DNA of 64,000 nucleotides, from NCBI GenBank assembly GCA_041392475.1, contig JAWKLZ010000001.1, positions 868,001 through 932,000 of the forward strand, read 5' to 3'. How positions within the stretch are numbered: the stretch's first letter is position 1; the number at the start of each line of letters is the position of its first letter. A program made the translations under genes and the position numbers. Positions 62,422 to 64,000 of this stretch are shown here, in pieces. The notes under the pieces were generated by a model, which did not search any database, was not told the DNA's origin, and saw only the letters and a list, made by a program, of their open reading frames with translations. Origin of the DNA: Chitinophagales bacterium. GTDB lineage: Bacteria > Bacteroidota > Bacteroidia > Chitinophagales > UBA2359.

Positions 62422-62735
62422 TAAATGAGTAGGTAGCGTGCGATATAAATTCGCTCAACACATTATTAATCAAACTATTAAATAATAATAAGAAAATTTA
62501 ATAGAGGTGTTAAGCTGTTTTACCACAAGCAGTTTCCTATCCTTGGTATGTTGAGAAGTAATCTTGAACTATAAAACAAGGAGATAATGCAATGGCAAAG
62601 TGAAATCGTGAGAATTAAAACAAAAGAGTACTAAAATTTCTCCATGCTAAGGACGATGATAGCAGTTCACCAAACTTTCATAATCCCTTACCTCCTTGAA
62701 AAAATCGTGAGAAAACAATCAACAAAATCCCATAT
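62422..62735. other. Intergenic region holding the right direct repeat
   Basis: These 314 bp are AT-rich with no gene. The only notable element is the right copy of the 35-bp direct repeat (62661-62695), 40 bp past the stop of the LuxC-type reductase gene. Confidence 0.55.
62661..62695. repeat. Right copy of the 35-bp direct repeat
   Basis: This copy matches 61374-61408 at 33 of 35 bases. The intervening segment (about 1.25 kb) carries the DUF3223 gene and its regulatory region. Confidence 0.85.
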
Positions 62736-63743
62736 CTAAAGCCCCAACAAAAATTCCACTGTATCCACTTTATCCGCATAATCCCACAATTCAGGCCGCT
62801 GTGCTTCACCAAATCCTAAGTATTCATCTGACAAACCAACCACACATTGAATGTCCTCTTCTTGTTCCTTCAATCGGTTTTTCAATGCAGTTTCATCGGC
62901 ATAATATTCATAGTGTAAAATAGCAGCTGGCGAGCTAACCGCTTCTTTTTCAGTTACAATTACGGTATCGTTTACCAAGTGTTTTACTTTGTCCAGCAAA
63001 TAAATTGCCAAATGATAGTCGTAATTGTTCCGGTATTTGGAGTGCATCGCAACTTGTTTGTACTCATTTAGGAGACCCAGCAAAAAATTGAAATCATAGT
63101 CTTTTGGCACAAACAATTTAGACACACTTCGACAACCCAAACCAAAATATTGAAAAATATCTTTACCAAGTTCGAGAATATCAGCTTCCGTTTCATGTCC
63201 AGAAAGTACGGCTACTGAACCTCGATTTTTTCGGATGATGTGGGGATATTTGCCAAAATAATAGTGGAAATACCGAGATGAATTGTTGCTACCTGTGGCA
63301 ATGACCGCATCAAAATTCTTCAATTGAGGAGTAATAGCTATTTGGTTTTCAATGCTTTTGTCAATTTGCAGCAGGAGTTGATAGAGATAAGGCAGGAGTT
63401 TGTCATCCTTTTCGGAAAGTTTGATTTGGGCTTTGTGCCCGCAGATGAATACGCTCAAAAAATCGTGGAATCCGACCAATGGAATATTTCCCGCCATCAC
63501 CAAAGCAACTGTCTTTGAAGGAGTTTCACCCAATTTTGAGAAATCATAGCGAGCAGTCCATTGTTGCAATTTTTCAGTAGAAAGATAGTTGTCTGCAATA
63601 GATTGCAGCATGACTTGGGTATTTTCGATGGTAAACCAGTTGTTACTAGCGAAAGCCATTTTTGCCATAGCCTGTTGATCTGTCTTATTTTGAAGGGCTT
63701 GTCCAAGTTGGGTGAGGATATGTATTCTTTGTTGAAGATTCAT
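62736..63743 (-). CDS. LuxC-like acyl-CoA reductase
   Basis: This 335-residue enzyme belongs to the acyl-CoA reductase (LuxC) family of aldehyde dehydrogenase-like proteins that reduce acyl-CoA to aldehyde with NADPH. VMAGNIPLVGFHDFLSVFIC, ATGSNNSSRYFHYYFGKYPH, RGSVAVLSGHE and FGLGCRSVSKLFVP (with the nucleophilic Cys) are diagnostic. I chose the ATG at 63743 because upstream codons (to 63806) lack the family start. It is divergent from a ferredoxin gene at the window end, an arrangement seen in other Bacteroidota. Products may serve lipid, pigment or alkane synthesis. Confidence 0.9.
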   Translation of the reverse strand: MNLQQRIHILTQLGQALQNKTDQQAMAKMAFASNNWFTIENTQVMLQSIADNYLSTEKLQQWTARYDFSKLGETPSKTVALVMAGNIPLVGFHDFLSVFICGHKAQIKLSEKDDKLLPYLYQLLLQIDKSIENQIAITPQLKNFDAVIATGSNNSSRYFHYYFGKYPHIIRKNRGSVAVLSGHETEADILELGKDIFQYFGLGCRSVSKLFVPKDYDFNFLLGLLNEYKQVAMHSKYRNNYDYHLAIYLLDKVKHLVNDTVIVTEKEAVSSPAAILHYEYYADETALKNRLKEQEEDIQCVVGLSDEYLGFGEAQRPELWDYADKVDTVEFLLGL

Positions 63744-63983
63744 ATGTATATTGAAGGTTAATATGCTAAATTTATTATTTGGGGAGGCAAATTTACACTT
63801 TTTCATTCAATCCCTTCATTCTCTATTTCTATTGATAATTCCCAAACACTTTTTTGTTTTTTCGTGTTATGTTGTTGTATTTTGTGGCTTTAGTAGTGGT
63901 GTCAGGTATTTCTGATAGTTGACAAATCCACTTCAATTTAAAAACAAACTATTAAATTTCAAACCCCAAAAAATATTTCAGAT

Positions 63984-64000
63984 ATGGCGATAATGATTAC
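63984..64000 (+). CDS. Start of a probable 4Fe-4S ferredoxin gene, cut by window
   Basis: Only five complete codons and part of a sixth are visible (MAIMI, then AC). This matches the opening MAIMIT of Bacteroidota 4Fe-4S ferredoxins that are divergent from acyl-CoA reductase genes. The position and these codons support it, but the cysteine motifs lie outside the window. Confidence 0.5.

Overview
The window looks like a chromosome segment from a low-GC member of the Bacteroidota, probably a saprospirian or chitinophagian relative (inference from gene content; no rRNA is present). Supporting signs are PorQ and GldH, two proteins with C-terminal type IX secretion (T9SS) sorting domains, a SusC/RagA receptor, GWxTD, DUF1800/DUF1501 and DUF2911 proteins, a LytTR regulator, an almost complete lack of Shine-Dalgarno sites, and coding strands that change often.

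Layout. 1-2.5 kb: the cut end of a TPR membrane protein and a small secreted protein. 2.8-6.3 kb: oadGAB, a biotin-dependent sodium-pumping decarboxylase. 6.7-7.8 kb: a PadR regulator with an M23 peptidase fused to a HAAS-like domain. 7.9-19.1 kb: a histidine operon (hisG-hisD-hisC ... hisB-hisH) headed by a His-rich leader peptide and terminator. It is split between hisC and hisB by about 5.9 kb carrying an intact ISKra4-type insertion sequence, a toxin-like lipoprotein and three unknown genes, two of them resembling immunity genes. hisA, hisF and hisI(E) are absent. 19.5-26.3 kb: a membrane protein, gldH, tRNA-Arg(TCG), the DUF1800/DUF1501 pair, and an ECF sigma factor with its membrane partner. 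26.4-31 kb: an astacin, L,D-transpeptidase and lipoprotein operon, then a T9SS cargo protein. 31-32.8 kb: an acyltransferase. 32.9-37.2 kb: a compact operon of a CHAT-TIR fusion, a YbjN-like protein, a cytoplasmic trypsin-like protease with a zinc ribbon, and a lipoprotein. 37.3-43.4 kb: porQ, a formyltransferase, a secreted protein and an orphan SusC. 43.6-47.2 kb: a STAND NTPase with TPRs, a pseudoknot-forming intergenic region and a lipoprotein. 47.3-50.3 kb: a divergent two-component pair and a 49-residue zinc ribbon. 50.5-64 kb: HMG-CoA lyase, an outer-membrane protein with a MITE at its start, an S24/XRE repressor, DivIC/FtsB, signal peptidase I, GWxTD, DUF2911, a DUF3223/HNH-like gene between direct repeats, a LuxC-type reductase and the first codons of a ferredoxin.

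The most unusual points are as follows. (1) The four-gene CHAT-TIR/YbjN/trypsin operon looks like an uncharacterised protease-cascade conflict system. (2) The insertion splitting the his operon contains three related hairpins and a decayed copy of the His leader. (3) A heptanucleotide repeat places the toxin-like gene's ATG and signal peptide out of frame, and a second heptamer array abuts the oadB start codon. (4) An intact ISKra4-type IS and a 237-bp MITE share terminal repeats and 8-bp target duplications. (5) A predicted H-type pseudoknot lies beside the STAND gene. All functional calls rest on reading the sequence; no database search was run.
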